From: JAABVY01 sp964627935
Lineage (GTDB): Bacteria > Zixibacteria > MSB-5A5 > JAABVY01
Direction of reading: 5' to 3'
Length of the DNA stretch: 64,000 nt
NCBI GenBank assembly: GCA_964627935.1
Contig: CAZVLB010000004.1
Location: forward strand, 1-64,000
Shown: one piece after another, positions 34,410-43,681 of the stretch
Position numbering within the stretch: position 1 is the first letter of the stretch
How the letters are laid out: every line of letters begins with the position of its first letter
Position numbers and translations under genes: made by a program
The notes under the pieces: generated by a model
Database searches by the model: none
What the model saw: only the letters and a program-made list of their open reading frames with translations
What the model was told of the DNA's origin: nothing

Positions 34410-35015
34410 ATGTTCAAAAGAATAGTCTTATTGTGTTCGTTTTGTTTTGTATTCGCCTGTTTCATATCGCCAAATCAAGTCCCGGCCCAGGATGACACCA
34501 CATCGTTGCAAATGGAATATATGCGCCTGGCGCAGCCCGGACCGGCACACCAGAATCTGGCCAAATTGGAAGGCAAATGGGCCCAGGTGGTCAAGCTCTG
34601 GCCCGAACCGGGTGCAGAGGCAATGGTTTTTGAGGGCACAGCCACAAATGTTATGATCCTTGGTGGAAGATTTCTGAAAAGCGAGGCTGTCAGCGGCGCT
34701 GGGGAGATGCGCACAGAGAGCCTTTCAATCTTGGGCTATGACAACCGTTATGGAGAATACACGATTGTTGGCTTCGATACCTGGGGCACATATTTCGTAA
34801 CCGCCCAGGGGCCCATGCTGGAGGACGGCAGGACCGTGGTAATGAGCGGTAGCGATACCGATCCGGTCATGGGTTTTGACCAGGAATACGATATGGTCAT
34901 GAAATTCGAGGGTGTTGACAAATTCACTACTGAAATCATATTCAGGAACCCGGAACTGACCGGCGGCGAGGACAGCTTCAAGATGGTTGAGATCGTAAAT
35001 ACCCGCATTAAATAG
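34410..35015 (+). CDS. Secreted DUF1579 protein
   Basis: The 201-residue protein has a signal peptide (about 1-27) and the DUF1579 pattern: H-Q-x-L-A-x-L-E-G-K-W near residue 50, G-G-R-F-L, L-G-Y-D-N-R and a late F-T-M-x-x-R-x-like strand. The fold is a lipocalin-like barrel in related proteins. Function is unknown. CAGGAG lies about 9 nt before the ATG. It follows the YCII/SRPBCC gene in the same direction and is closed by a strong terminator, so the two may form one unit. Confidence 0.75.
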   Translation: MFKRIVLLCSFCFVFACFISPNQVPAQDDTTSLQMEYMRLAQPGPAHQNLAKLEGKWAQVVKLWPEPGAEAMVFEGTATNVMILGGRFLKSEAVSGAGEMRTESLSILGYDNRYGEYTIVGFDTWGTYFVTAQGPMLEDGRTVVMSGSDTDPVMGFDQEYDMVMKFEGVDKFTTEIIFRNPELTGGEDSFKMVEIVNTRIK

Positions 35016-35036
35016 CAAATAAATATTTAATTCACG

Positions 35037-35070
35037 CAGAGGGCAGATTAAATTCTGTCCTCTGTTTTTT
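35037..35070 (+). terminator. Intrinsic terminator
   Basis: CAGAGGGCAGA and TCTGTCCTCTG form an 11-bp stem (one G-T pair) with a 6-nt loop followed by six T residues. Confidence 0.88.
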
Positions 35071-35399
35071 ATTGTGGCATAAATCCGCTGGATCGAAGGT
35101 GTCTGTTTGGTATGGTCTCACTCGTTTTTGGTTGTATACTGCAAAACACACATTGATGAATAGTACTGCCTGTTTCAACCTGAAAAACCGTCACTCACAT
35201 GACCACTTTTATTTCATCTGACTGCTTTAAGTTTCGGGCCATATGCCGATTATTATACTGAGCTGAAAAGGTGAGCTCAATCGGGGTGATAAATCTATCA
35301 GTACCGGATTTAATTACCTGCTTCTGATTGGTATATAGTTGATCGGGGCGCTAAATTGAAGAATGTATTAGCAGGCATGGTCTGTTTCTGGGGGTTGAA
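35071..35399. other. Intergenic interval without recognisable feature
   Basis: About 330 bases between the terminator and the hybrid kinase. I see no open reading frame with a ribosome site, no tRNA and no convincing promoter. Only a GGGGG five bases before the TTG start at 35400 stands out. Confidence 0.5.
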
Positions 35400-38300
35400 T
35401 TGACTGCCATGAATGTGGATTTTAATGGCCGAGATGTTAATGGTCTCATCGGAATCATCATCTCCGATTGCCCACTTGCAGCAATAGTAATCGACAGGGA
35501 TTTAGTAGTCCAGGCGGTCAATGAAAGGTTTTTGCTGACATTTGATTTTGATGAAAAAAATGTCGCTGAGATGCCTTTGAATAAACTGCTTCAGTTTGCT
35601 GATGATGACCGAGAAAGGTTTGCTGAGGCCGTAAAAGAATCGAAGAGATTGGATTTTCAATCTGTTATCGGAGCCGCATCTAATATTCCGAGAAAATTCC
35701 ATGTCAGCATATCACCATTAGTTTACCGTGAGTACACGGCATCGGTTGCATATTTCGAAAAGTTTATAGACAGTGATAATCAGAATCCTAAGACCATATT
35801 TGGTCCGCAGATTTACTCGACTTTTCAAAATCAACACATCCATCAGCACAATCCAGCGAGTGGCCCATCGATTTTAACTCTGCTTGATGCGATTCCGAAT
35901 CCTGTCTTTTTCAAAGATATCAGGGGTGTATACCAGGGATGCAATCAGGCTTTTGCGGACCAGATAATAGGCCTTCCGCGCGAAAAGATAATCGGCAAAA
36001 CCGTTTTTGATCTCGGCATAGCGATCCCCCATCAATTTGCTGAAACATACCGCCACCAGGATCGCGACCTTTTCAGCAAGGGTGGTGTGCAAACTTATGA
36101 GGGCCAGGCACGCTGCCCGGATGGTGTGGTCAGAGATTTTCAATTTAATAAAGCCGTCTACAACGACGCAAAAGGTGAAACTGCCGGCCTGATAGGCGTA
36201 ATGGTGGACATTACCGATCGAAAACGGATCGAGACCAGGTTGCGCGAGCGTGAAGAACGCTACAGCATGGCAGTCCGTGCCGGCAGGACCGGAGTATGGG
36301 AATACTGGCCGGAAAGTGGTAAGCTCATTGTGGATGAGGCATTCTATCGCATCGGTGGATATGATAATGATGATATCGAAAATACAATTGCAGACTGGAC
36401 AAATATTATCTACCCGCAGGATCGACCACTGGCAAAAGAGCACATAGAGAAGCTGGCCAGGGGGGAAATCTCCTACTATGATATTGAACACAGATTGATA
36501 AAAAAGAACGGTGATAATATCTGGGTTCAGGCACGTGGTACCCGCAATCCTGAAGCGGAAGACAATCAATTGCAAATTGTAGGAACGATTACTGACATTA
36601 CCGAACGCAAACGGGCCGAGAAAAAACTTAAAAAAAGCGAACTCAAGTATCGCAAGATATATGAAAATATACAGGATGTATATTTTGAGATGGATCTGGA
36701 TGGCAGAATCATCGAAGTCAGTCCATCCATCGAAAGAACTGCCGGCGTGCCCAAATCAATGGTACTCGGGCACTCCTTTGCCGAGATGGCAGTCGACCCG
36801 GGCAGGGTCAGGGAGTTGATTGAAAGGCTCAAGCGGGATGGCCATGTTGAGGACTTTGAAATCAAAATGCGCTCCCGGGTGAGAGATCAGGACTATTGTT
36901 CACTCAATGCGGCCCTGATCGTGGAATCATCACGTGAAAAGGCGCGGATTGTCGGGTCAGTTAGAAATACTACGGAAAATATGTTGGCCCGTAAAAAGCT
37001 GGAGCAGAGCGAGGAGAGATTCCGGGCCATTTTCCGCGATGCTTCGGATGCTATGGTTATGCAGGATGTCAATGGCAGGATTTTGGAGGCCAATAGCGAG
37101 CTGTGCCGTCGCCTGGGCTACAGCCAGGAGGAGATCAAATCGCTTCTTCCGCGCGACCTGGAGACACCGAAATATGCCAACATGATGGAGCAACGGCTGG
37201 AGGAGATCAGGGGGAACGGTTTCGCTGTTTTTGAAACTGAACTCGTTACCCGCAATGGGAGCACGCTTCCGGTAGAGGTCAGCGTCAATCGCATAAGCAT
37301 CGATAATCAGCCTGTACTCCTGAGCATCTGCCGCGATATCTCTGACAGAAAAAAGGCCGAACGGCAAATTAAAGAATCACGCGAATTTCTGAATATGATT
37401 ATCAATTCCATTCCCAGCCCGGTCTACGTTAAGGATGAGAATCAGAATTTGATGGTCGTTAATGATGCCTTTTGTTCTTTCCTTGGAATAAATCGCACCA
37501 TGATCATAGGAAGAACAGAGGCGGAGTTCATGATCGAGGCGGATGCGCAGGAGTTCATCGAGGCAGACAGCAAGGCATTTATTTCAATGATCCCTTTGGA
37601 TAGTGAGCACTCTCTAACGACATTCTACGGTACGCGCAAAGAGGTTCTGATCCGACGTTTTGCTTTTTTGAAGGAGGACGGTGTAAAGCTGTTAATCGGA
37701 ATAATTATGGATCTCACCGATCGCAAGAGGGCCGAGCGTGCGCTTCGCAAATCAGAAAGACAGTATCAGGAACTGTTCAATTCGGTTATGGAAGGTATCG
37801 GTATAGTTGATGAGAATGAAATTATCCAATTCTGCAACCCGGCACTGGCGCAAATCTATGAGGAGGATTCTCCCCAGTCAATGTGTGGAAAATGCATCCT
37901 GGATTACATCAGCGATAAAGGCAGGGAAGTGATTTTTGCCGAAACCGACAGGCGCAGAATGGGCCATTCCTCGAAATATGAGCTGGATATTACAAGCGCA
38001 CAGGGAAATCGAAAAAAACTGAAGCTGTCTATCTCTCCCCGTTTTGATGAAAATGGGAATTATAAAGGTGCCTTTGGGGCAGTCGTCGATATAACCGAAA
38101 TGAAGAGGTTACAGGAATTTGCCTCACGCGCCCAGCGCCTGGAAACAGCCGGCAGAATCGCCGGGCAGGTGGCTCATGATTTCAACAATTTACTGGGACC
38201 ATTGACGGCCTATCCGGAGCTGATCAAGCAGGAGCTGGATGAGCACAGCCCGGTTTTGCCCATGCTCGAGGATATGGAATCGGCCTCCAGACAGATTGCT

Positions 38301-39293
38301 GAAATAAACCAGCAACTCCTTACCCTGGCCCGCCGGGGGCATTATAATGTGGAAACTCTGAATCTGAATGAAATCGCGGCCATGGCTCTTGATCAGATAT
38401 ATCCCTTACCGGAAAAACTGCAGATCAAAGAAGAACTGGAGCCCAATCTGATGAATGTCACAGGGGGCAAATCACAGATTTACCGCGTTATTTCCAACCT
38501 GATTTCGAATGCGCGGGACGCCATGGAGGACAACGGCAAGCTGATCATCAAGACCGAGAACTACTATAACGTTCATGATTACGGAAAATACCAGGTAATA
38601 CCGCGAGGTGAATATGTCAAAGTGACGATTACCGATACGGGAACTGGCATCCCTGAGGATATAATTCAGCAGATATTCGAGCCGTTCTTTACGACCAAGA
38701 AATCCGGCAGTCGACGGGGATCGGGATTGGGCCTGAGCATTGTTCATACAGTTGTCGAGGATCATAACGGCTTTATTGACTGGGACAGCAAGCTGGGCGA
38801 GGGCACCAGCTTCTACCTCTACCTGCCGATTACCCGCAAAGATTCAACCGGTATCACCAATGAACATATAGTCGGTGGTAATGAAAAGATTCTGGTTGTC
38901 GATGATGATCAAATGCAGATTGCGGTCACGCGTGTTTTGCTCGAAAAGCTTGGATACAATGTCAGGACCGCTATCAGCGGGACAGAGGCACTTGAAATCC
39001 TGCGCGAGGATCCGCATGATATAGTGGTGCTGGATATGATTATGCCCAATGACATGGATGGTGCCGAAACCTACGAAAAGATTCTGGAAATCTACCCGCA
39101 TCAGAAGGCCATTATCGTTTCGGGCTTTGCAGAAACTGATCGGGTTCACGATGCCGAGAATCTGGGAGTGGCGGATTTCCTGCGTAAACCACTGACTATA
39201 AAATCAATCGCCCATGCTGTGCGCAGGGCTCTTGATTCACCTGCATCAAAATCCTCAACTGCCGGTTCTCAGGAACGCCGTCTTTCGAAATAG
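35400..39293 (+). CDS. Hybrid sensor histidine kinase with seven PAS domains and a C-terminal receiver
   Basis: The TTG at 35400 has GGGGG 5 nt upstream; an ATG at 35409 is the alternative. The 1297-residue protein has no membrane segment. Seven PAS domains can be traced, each opening with a conserved F/Y-x-x-I-x-x-S-x-x-x-I pattern and most closed by a D-I-T-x-R-K linker. Then come a HisKA domain with His926 in V-A-H-D-F-N-N, an ATPase domain (N-L-I-S-N-A-R, D-T-G-T-G-I, G-S-G-L-G-L) and a receiver with phospho-acceptor Asp1212 in V-L-D-M-I-M-P and a Lys in R-K-P. It should sense cytoplasmic signals through PAS ligands and pass phosphate to its own receiver. No output regulator is adjacent, so its target is unknown. 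Confidence 0.92.
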   Translation: MTAMNVDFNGRDVNGLIGIIISDCPLAAIVIDRDLVVQAVNERFLLTFDFDEKNVAEMPLNKLLQFADDDRERFAEAVKESKRLDFQSVIGAASNIPRKFHVSISPLVYREYTASVAYFEKFIDSDNQNPKTIFGPQIYSTFQNQHIHQHNPASGPSILTLLDAIPNPVFFKDIRGVYQGCNQAFADQIIGLPREKIIGKTVFDLGIAIPHQFAETYRHQDRDLFSKGGVQTYEGQARCPDGVVRDFQFNKAVYNDAKGETAGLIGVMVDITDRKRIETRLREREERYSMAVRAGRTGVWEYWPESGKLIVDEAFYRIGGYDNDDIENTIADWTNIIYPQDRPLAKEHIEKLARGEISYYDIEHRLIKKNGDNIWVQARGTRNPEAEDNQLQIVGTITDITERKRAEKKLKKSELKYRKIYENIQDVYFEMDLDGRIIEVSPSIERTAGVPKSMVLGHSFAEMAVDPGRVRELIERLKRDGHVEDFEIKMRSRVRDQDYCSLNAALIVESSREKARIVGSVRNTTENMLARKKLEQSEERFRAIFRDASDAMVMQDVNGRILEANSELCRRLGYSQEEIKSLLPRDLETPKYANMMEQRLEEIRGNGFAVFETELVTRNGSTLPVEVSVNRISIDNQPVLLSICRDISDRKKAERQIKESREFLNMIINSIPSPVYVKDENQNLMVVNDAFCSFLGINRTMIIGRTEAEFMIEADAQEFIEADSKAFISMIPLDSEHSLTTFYGTRKEVLIRRFAFLKEDGVKLLIGIIMDLTDRKRAERALRKSERQYQELFNSVMEGIGIVDENEIIQFCNPALAQIYEEDSPQSMCGKCILDYISDKGREVIFAETDRRRMGHSSKYELDITSAQGNRKKLKLSISPRFDENGNYKGAFGAVVDITEMKRLQEFASRAQRLETAGRIAGQVAHDFNNLLGPLTAYPELIKQELDEHSPVLPMLEDMESASRQIAEINQQLLTLARRGHYNVETLNLNEIAAMALDQIYPLPEKLQIKEELEPNLMNVTGGKSQIYRVISNLISNARDAMEDNGKLIIKTENYYNVHDYGKYQVIPRGEYVKVTITDTGTGIPEDIIQQIFEPFFTTKKSGSRRGSGLGLSIVHTVVEDHNGFIDWDSKLGEGTSFYLYLPITRKDSTGITNEHIVGGNEKILVVDDDQMQIAVTRVLLEKLGYNVRTAISGTEALEILREDPHDIVVLDMIMPNDMDGAETYEKILEIYPHQKAIIVSGFAETDRVHDAENLGVADFLRKPLTIKSIAHAVRRALDSPASKSSTAGSQERRLSK

Positions 39294-39592
39294 AATACTA
39301 CCAGCACAATAATCCACAGGGGCAGCATAATGCTCAAAACCGAGAGGGCATGTTTGTCGAAGAGACCTTGCGGAGTGGGCAAAAGGCCCAGCCGAAACTC
39401 ATCTCGTGTTACCGTTTCAGTTTTACCTTCTTCATCATAAAAGCCCGCCTGTGCCAGGGGATCATGCGGGTCAACTTCGACCGTCACCTGTTCCACCACC
39501 TGGAATTTTGTATAATAGTCCGCTCCGGTGATGAGCCAGACAGCCAGCACTAAAAGGCTAATCAGGAATGCTGTTATCACTACTTTTTTCAT
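39269..39592 (-). CDS. Small bitopic or two-helix membrane protein of unknown function
   Basis: The ATG at 39592 follows GGAAA on the minus strand and begins with M-K-K and a hydrophobic segment (about 4-22). A second segment lies near the C-terminus (about 80-102), ending in Arg residues. Between them is a soluble loop of about 55 residues, probably periplasmic. The product has 107 residues and matches no family I know. Its last 25 bases overlap the 3' end of the convergent hybrid kinase gene. The terminator of the upstream YceI gene lies directly before its ribosome site. Confidence 0.6.
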   Translation of the reverse strand: MKKVVITAFLISLLVLAVWLITGADYYTKFQVVEQVTVEVDPHDPLAQAGFYDEEGKTETVTRDEFRLGLLPTPQGLFDKHALSVLSIMLPLWIIVLVVFYFERRRS

Positions 39593-39603
39593 GTTTCGAT
39601 TTC

Positions 39604-39640
39604 CAAAATGAGGGGCGGGAAAAGAGCATCCCGCCCTCAT
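39604..39640 (-). terminator. Intrinsic terminator between the YceI gene and the small membrane protein
   Basis: On the minus strand an ATGAGGGCGGGA / TCCCGCCC-C-TCAT stem with one bulged base and an 8-nt loop is followed by TTTT. It lies 16 bases past the YceI stop and ends only about 12 bases before the next ATG. Confidence 0.7.
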
Positions 39641-39656
39641 TCATATTAATCTCATT

Positions 39657-40328
39657 TTATATTTCGGGTACGGCATCCGATCCGGTGCTGCCCATAATGC
39701 TGACTTCGATATCTATCGATTCACCGACTTTGCTGCCGATAATTTCCATTTCATCCGGACCTGTAATGCCAAAATCGGCCAGGTCGACAGAGAAATCGGC
39801 CCTTACAGCCAGGATATCGCCGGGAAGCCTCTGCCTGGTGGTTTCGGATTCACGCAAATAGGTGATTCTTCCGGGAATCTCGACAGATTTTGTGATACCC
39901 TTGATCGTAATATCGCCCATGGCGATAATATCATAGGTGCTGGCCTGATCGGTGATTTTTACCTCCCGGACTTCATCGATCTTGTTGATGTCCAGTTTGA
40001 TCTGAGGATACTTTCCGGCGTTCATCCATTGCTCGCTGCGCAGGTGTTCATCGCGCAGGGGAATGCCGGTATTGAGGCTGCTGATACTGACAACCAGCCT
40101 GCCACTGCCACCCTCCTGAGGATTGGCCGGATCGAAAAACAAATAGCCCTTGATATCGCTGGTAGTGCCGACAATATCCTCAAGCGGGGCCATGCTCTTA
40201 AATGTTACGGCATTTCTGCCAACCGGATCATTGACATTGAATTTCTTGCCTTTTTCCTGGGCATCGAGAGGTTGCACAAGCAGTACAATAATCATTGTTG
40301 CGACAAGTAATTTGGTAAGCGCTTTCAT
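39657..40328 (-). CDS. YceI-family periplasmic protein
   Basis: The 223-residue protein has a signal peptide ending near residue 23 (L-D-A-Q). The rest follows the YceI lipocalin-like family: V-T-F-K-S near residue 42, a D-I-K-G-Y-L-F-F strand, R-D-E-H-L-R-S-E-Q-W near residue 92 (family R-D-x-H-L), and a G-D-I-T-I-K-G-I-T-K strand (family G-x-L-T-I-K-G-V-T). YceI proteins bind long isoprenoid or other hydrophobic molecules. AAGGAG lies about 8 nt before the ATG. The natural ligand is unknown. Confidence 0.88.
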   Translation of the reverse strand: MKALTKLLVATMIIVLLVQPLDAQEKGKKFNVNDPVGRNAVTFKSMAPLEDIVGTTSDIKGYLFFDPANPQEGGSGRLVVSISSLNTGIPLRDEHLRSEQWMNAGKYPQIKLDINKIDEVREVKITDQASTYDIIAMGDITIKGITKSVEIPGRITYLRESETTRQRLPGDILAVRADFSVDLADFGITGPDEMEIIGSKVGESIDIEVSIMGSTGSDAVPEI

Positions 40329-40435
40329 GTTTCAGTCTCCTTTTTTTAATTTATTCTTTTTTATTTCAATTGGATTTTATTTTAGCGTTAACAAAAATCC
40401 AGAGTGAAATGTTCTGAATATGGTTAAGGAATACA

Positions 40436-40468
40436 ATAAAAAAACGGGCCTGTTTTATCAGGCCCGTT
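40436..40468 (-). terminator. Intrinsic terminator of the pst-pho operon
   Basis: On the minus strand AACGGGCCTG and CAGGCCCGTT form a 10-bp perfect stem with a 6-nt loop, followed by a run of seven T residues. It lies 28 bases after the phoU stop. Confidence 0.9.
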
Positions 40469-40496
40469 CCTAAAACTTAAATCAACCGTGTATTTG

Positions 40497-41159
40497 TCAT
40501 TCCGCTGAGGGTTTGTGACGGACGATTTCGCCCCGTATGGTGTAGATTACATCCTCGGCAATATTTGTTGCCAGGTCGGCGATACGCTCGTAGTTTTTTG
40601 AGACGCTGCGCAGGTTAATCATGCTTTCCAGGGTTCCGATATCACGCTTGATATTTTCCTTAACCTGATCATAGATAACACGATTTGTTGCATCGACCTC
40701 GTCGTCCTCATCGCGAACCTCCTGTGCCAGGTCTTCATCCAGATTAACCAGCGCATCGAGGCTCTTCTTGAGCATATCCTGTGATTTTTCGGCGATAATT
40801 GTTAATTCGGCAGGTGGCTCAACCCGGTCGCTATTTGACAGGAAAGTAGCAATTCTGGCGATATTTGAGGCCAGGTCACCGATCCTTTCCAGGTCATTGT
40901 TGATCTTCAGAACTGCCACTATGAATCTCAGATCGACCGCCACGGGCTGATGAAGGGCCAGTATCTTAAGGCATTCCTCCTCGATTTGTACCTCCATCTG
41001 ATCGATTTCATAGTCAGCATCAATTATCTTATTTGCCAGATCCGGATCACGCTGGGACACAGCCTTAAAAGCCTGCCATACACGTTCCTCAACGATGGCA
41101 CCGAGGGAGAGGATTGATTTCTTGAGATTTGTAATCTCCCTCTGAAGATGGACTGACAT
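40497..41159 (-). CDS. phoU: Phosphate transport regulator PhoU
   Basis: The 220-residue, all-helical protein contains two PhoU repeats. Each has the metal-binding pattern: E-R-I-G-D-L-A-S-N-I-A in the first and Y-E-R-I-A-D-L-A-T-N-I-A-E in the second. PhoU links the Pst transporter to PhoR so that the Pho regulon is silent when phosphate is plentiful. It is the last gene of phoB-phoR-pstSCAB-phoU, 14 bases after pstB, and a strong terminator follows. Length is normal for the family. Confidence 0.95.
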   Translation of the reverse strand: MSVHLQREITNLKKSILSLGAIVEERVWQAFKAVSQRDPDLANKIIDADYEIDQMEVQIEEECLKILALHQPVAVDLRFIVAVLKINNDLERIGDLASNIARIATFLSNSDRVEPPAELTIIAEKSQDMLKKSLDALVNLDEDLAQEVRDEDDEVDATNRVIYDQVKENIKRDIGTLESMINLRSVSKNYERIADLATNIAEDVIYTIRGEIVRHKPSAE

Positions 41160-41173
41160 AGACCCTCACATTC

Positions 41174-41959
41174 CTATCCGAAGCGGCCGGTAATATAGTC
41201 CTCCGTTTGCTTGTTATCCGGATTTGTAAAGATCTTCTTCGTGGGTCCAAATTCTATCAGCTTTCCTTCATAGAAGAATCCCGTAAAATCCGATATACGA
41301 CCGGCCTGCTGCATATTGTGTGTTACAATTATTATCGACAGTTCTGACTTGAGCTCCATGATCAGCTCCTCGATATGCGCGGTAGACTTGGGGTCCAGGG
41401 CCGACGCCGGTTCATCCAGAAGCATGATTTCCGGATCGACTGCCAGGGCCCGTGCAATGCACAGCCTCTGCTGCTGACCGCCGGAGAGATCAAGGGCATT
41501 TTTGTCCAGCCTGTCTTTGACTTCGTCCCAGATAGCCGCACGGCGCAGGCTTCTTTCAACAATCTCGGATAGCCTGTTTTTGTCTTTAGTGCCATGGATT
41601 CTGGGACCGTAGGCAACATTATCGAATATCGACTTGGGAAAAGGATTGGATTTCTGAAACACCATGCCGATCTTTTTTCTGAGGGAAACGACATCGGTGG
41701 TATGGGCGTAAATATCGAGGTTATCTATCAGCACCCGCCCAAACAGCCTGGTTCCGGGGATGATATCATTCATACGGTTAAGCACGCGCAAAAACGTCGA
41801 TTTGCCGCAGCCCGAGGGGCCGATCAGGGCCGTTACCTGACGGGCGGAGATGTCCATGCTGATATCAAACAGGGCCTGAACCGGACCATAGAAAAAATCC
41901 AGGTTCTCAACCTTGACAATTATTTCGTTCTGTGTCTCCTGTTTACGATCAGCTACCAT
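41174..41959 (-). CDS. pstB: Phosphate ABC transporter ATP-binding protein PstB
   Basis: I start the gene at ATG 41959, with AGGAAGAG upstream. The frame stays open to 42283, but that extension overlaps pstA and reads as low-complexity out-of-frame sequence. The 261-residue protein has Walker A G-P-S-G-C-G-K-S-T, the R-V-L-N-R-M-N-D motif specific to PstB, signature L-S-G-G-Q-Q-Q-R-L and Walker B I-M-L-L-D-E-P-A-S. It drives phosphate import with ATP at the cytoplasmic face of PstC-PstA. It overlaps pstA by 7 bases. Confidence 0.96.
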   Translation of the reverse strand: MVADRKQETQNEIIVKVENLDFFYGPVQALFDISMDISARQVTALIGPSGCGKSTFLRVLNRMNDIIPGTRLFGRVLIDNLDIYAHTTDVVSLRKKIGMVFQKSNPFPKSIFDNVAYGPRIHGTKDKNRLSEIVERSLRRAAIWDEVKDRLDKNALDLSGGQQQRLCIARALAVDPEIMLLDEPASALDPKSTAHIEELIMELKSELSIIIVTHNMQQAGRISDFTGFFYEGKLIEFGPTKKIFTNPDNKQTEDYITGRFG

Positions 41960-42804
41960 CTTAGTCTCTTCCTGTAACGTGAACGAATCAGAATCGCTAT
42001 CAAGTTGACCGCCAGCACCAGGCCCAGTAGTACCAGAGCTGTCCCGTACTGCATCGGCCTGACTGTCGCCGCGTCGGGATGCTGAGTTGCCAGCACGAAG
42101 AGGTGGTAGGGCAGGGCCATGACCTGGTCGAAAACCGATGATGGCAGGGTCGGAAGAAAGAAGGCGGCCACTGTCAGAAGGATCGGCGCCGTTTCTCCCG
42201 CTGCTCTTCCAATGCCCAGGATCGATCCGGTCAGCATGCCCGGAACCGCGAAAGGCAGAACGTTTTTGTAAATTGTTTCCCATTTGGTTGCTCCTAAAGC
42301 AAGACTTCCTTCCCTGAGTGATTGCGGTACAGCCTGGAGAGCCTCCTCGCTGGCCACAATAATCGTGGGCAGTATCATACAGGCCAATGTCAGGCTGCCG
42401 GCCAGAATGGAAGTCCCGAAACCGAGAAATATAACGAATAATCCTAAACCGAACAAGCCGAATACGATTGATGGTACGCCTGCCAGGGTAATGATGGCCA
42501 GCCTGACCATACGCACGAATCGTCCCTGCTTGGCGTACTCGGAAAGATAAATAGCACTGGCCATGCCCAACGGCAGGGCCACTGCGATTGTGCCGATGAC
42601 CAGGTAAAAGGTTCCTATAATTGCCGGAAGAATGCCACCCTCAGCTCCGCTACTACGCGGAAAGGATGTCAGAAACTCCCAGTTAATTGCGGGCAGGCCG
42701 TTCCACAAGATGTCAAAAATGATATAGGCGATTACCAGCACAATGAAGTATGTGAAAGCTCGCATGAGCCAGTATAGAGATGTTTCAGCCGCCCGCGATG
42801 CCAT
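41953..42804 (-). CDS. pstA: Phosphate ABC transporter permease PstA
   Basis: The 283-residue protein has six predicted membrane helices and the permease EAA-like loop, A-L-G-A-T-K-W-E-T-I, that contacts PstB. The L-A-G-V-P-S-I-V-F-G-L-F-G segment and G-R-A-A-G-E-T-A-P motif are typical of PstA. It forms the membrane channel with PstC. Its start directly abuts the pstC stop and its end overlaps pstB, as expected in a translationally coupled operon. Confidence 0.96.
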   Translation of the reverse strand: MASRAAETSLYWLMRAFTYFIVLVIAYIIFDILWNGLPAINWEFLTSFPRSSGAEGGILPAIIGTFYLVIGTIAVALPLGMASAIYLSEYAKQGRFVRMVRLAIITLAGVPSIVFGLFGLGLFVIFLGFGTSILAGSLTLACMILPTIIVASEEALQAVPQSLREGSLALGATKWETIYKNVLPFAVPGMLTGSILGIGRAAGETAPILLTVAAFFLPTLPSSVFDQVMALPYHLFVLATQHPDAATVRPMQYGTALVLLGLVLAVNLIAILIRSRYRKRLRW

Positions 42805-43680
42805 TTATCTTCCCCCATATTTTCTGAATATCTTCTGTGCAAAAACATTTAATCCAAAAGTAATTATCAAAAGCACAATGCCGACCCAGAAAAGCGCGCG
42901 GTAATGATCGCTTCCAAATGGTACCTCACCCATTTCGGCCGCGATTGTTGCCGTCATGGTACGAACCGATTCGAAGGGATTCATACTCACCAGTGCGGCA
43001 TTGCCGGTTACCATCAGGACAGCCATCGTTTCGCCGATGACGCGTCCCATGCCCAGCATGACCGCGGCTGTTATACCGGATAACGATGCCGGTACGGTGA
43101 CTTTCCAGATTGTCTGCAACTTGCTGGCCCCGACTGCATAGGATGCTTCCTTGTAGGTGCCCGGTACGCTGTTTATGGCATCCTCGGAAATCGATATGAT
43201 CGTCGGTATGGCCATTAACGCCAGAAGAAGAGCACCGGTCAGAGCAGTCAGGCCGGACTGAAGTCCAAAGACGGCCTTTATTATGGGTGCCAGAACCACC
43301 AATCCGAAGAAGCCAATGACCACGGAGGGTATACCCGCCAGAAGTTCAATAAAGGGTTTGAGTATTTCCCTCTCGAACGGCCGGGAGACCTCGGAAATAT
43401 ATACAGCGCCAATTATACCAAACGGCACCGCGATAATGGTAGCCAGGATCGTAACCAGAAGCGAGCCGGTAAACAGAGGCAGGATACCATAAGATTCCTG
43501 CTGGAATGAGACCGGTTTCCAGACCGAATTGAGCAGTGCCCCAATACCGGGTTCCTTCAGAAATGGTATTGCTTCCCTGAACAGGAACAGGAAAATCAAA
43601 AAGACAATCAATATTGCTGTCGATGATGCGCTTGTGAATACTATTCGCGCCGCTTTTTCTTTCCAGGCTTTGCTTTTCAT
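42805..43680 (-). CDS. pstC: Phosphate ABC transporter permease PstC
   Basis: The 291-residue protein has six membrane helices. Family motifs include L-A-G-I-P-S-V-V-I-G-F-F-G, the A-V-G-A-S-K-L-Q-T-I coupling loop and G-R-V-I-G-E-T-M-A. It pairs with PstA. Only one base separates its ATG from the stop of pstS upstream, and its stop abuts the pstA start. Confidence 0.96.
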   Translation of the reverse strand: MKSKAWKEKAARIVFTSASSTAILIVFLIFLFLFREAIPFLKEPGIGALLNSVWKPVSFQQESYGILPLFTGSLLVTILATIIAVPFGIIGAVYISEVSRPFEREILKPFIELLAGIPSVVIGFFGLVVLAPIIKAVFGLQSGLTALTGALLLALMAIPTIISISEDAINSVPGTYKEASYAVGASKLQTIWKVTVPASLSGITAAVMLGMGRVIGETMAVLMVTGNAALVSMNPFESVRTMTATIAAEMGEVPFGSDHYRALFWVGIVLLIITFGLNVFAQKIFRKYGGR

Positions 43681-43681
43681 G

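Noticed and set aside
35874..36575. Open frame of 233 codons antisense to the PAS region of the hybrid kinase
   Set aside because: It has no start context and no recognisable protein pattern; the sense strand is unambiguous PAS coding sequence.
41960..42283. N-terminal extension of pstB
   Set aside because: It lies inside pstA in another frame, reads as Gly/Ser/Arg-rich noise, and a normal PstB start with a ribosome site exists at 41959.
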